DNA of 64,000 nucleotides from Sphingobacterium phlebotomi (lineage in GTDB: Bacteria > Bacteroidota > Bacteroidia > Sphingobacteriales > Sphingobacteriaceae). This document shows positions 63,925 through 64,000 of the stretch, piece by piece. The translations under genes were made by a program, and so were the position numbers. Below the pieces are notes generated by a model, which worked only from the letters and a program-made list of their open reading frames with translations, did not search any database and was not told where the DNA came from. Location: NCBI RefSeq assembly GCF_008180195.1, contig NZ_VTAV01000015.1:60702-124701 (forward strand). The letters run 5' to 3'. Numbering within the stretch: position 1 is the stretch's first letter; each line of letters opens with the position of its first letter.

Positions 63925-64000
63925 ATAATAATATCTCTTTAATCGTATGTAAATGTGTCAATACTGTTGTTTATTGATAAACAATTTGAATGCCTTTTTG

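Overview
The window is a chromosomal segment of a Bacteroidota bacterium, most likely of the family Sphingobacteriaceae (Sphingobacterium or a close relative). The evidence is four SusC/SusD nutrient-uptake pairs, ECF sigma/FecR pairs with the Bacteroidota architecture, a one-protein hybrid two-component sensor, DUF4369 and DUF5689 proteins, and -7 elements of the form TAnnTTTG upstream of many genes. No phage, insertion sequence or CRISPR array was seen. The genus is an inference.

Layout. (1) 1-7934, minus strand: an ECF sigma/FecR pair, a SusC with an STN signalling domain, SusD, and a DUF4369 protein cut by the window edge. (2) 8123-21544: a fructan utilisation locus. A hybrid sensor with a periplasmic sugar-binding domain is divergent from a sugar-porter MFS gene, which is followed by a PfkB fructokinase, SusC, SusD, an atypical GH32-like protein and a canonical GH32 lipoprotein, closed by a strong terminator. 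(3) 21610-23779: a decayed-looking patch with a fibronectin-type protein, a long GC-rich hairpin, a small reading frame with an internal stop, and an AraC regulator broken by a frameshift. (4) 24049-26593: two adjacent ankyrin-repeat genes, the second with a C-terminal SHOCT module. (5) 26705-36217: a second ECF sigma/FecR/STN-SusC unit with a SusD-like lipoprotein, a DUF5689 lipoprotein and a secreted endonuclease/exonuclease/phosphatase-fold protein. (6) 36262-45596: mostly housekeeping and small regulatory genes: tRNA-His, a NatAB-type ABC exporter, a nitronate monooxygenase-like flavoprotein, DinB, a TPR-HTH regulator, an AraC/DUF417 pair, EngB and a UbiA prenyltransferase. (7) 45674-61307: a LacI-controlled starch/maltodextrin locus. 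(8) 61318-63924: ClpB, convergent with the starch operon.

How the parts work together. In the fructan locus a surface GH32 lipoprotein would cut levan or inulin, SusCD would import the oligosaccharides, and fructose would be carried inward by the MFS protein and phosphorylated by the PfkB kinase; the sensor probably reads periplasmic fructose, as BT1754 of Bacteroides thetaiotaomicron does. In the starch locus a surface GH13, SusC, SusD and a SusE/F-type lipoprotein capture starch, a periplasmic SusA-like GH13 trims maltodextrins, an MFS protein carries maltose in, and GH65 maltose phosphorylase plus beta-phosphoglucomutase give glucose and glucose 6-phosphate.

The signals most worth a second look are the three palindromes around a full consensus promoter upstream of the starch operon, the GH32-like protein that lacks two canonical catalytic motifs, the decayed patch at 22.3-23.8 kb, and the DUF5689/phosphoesterase SusCD locus of unknown substrate.
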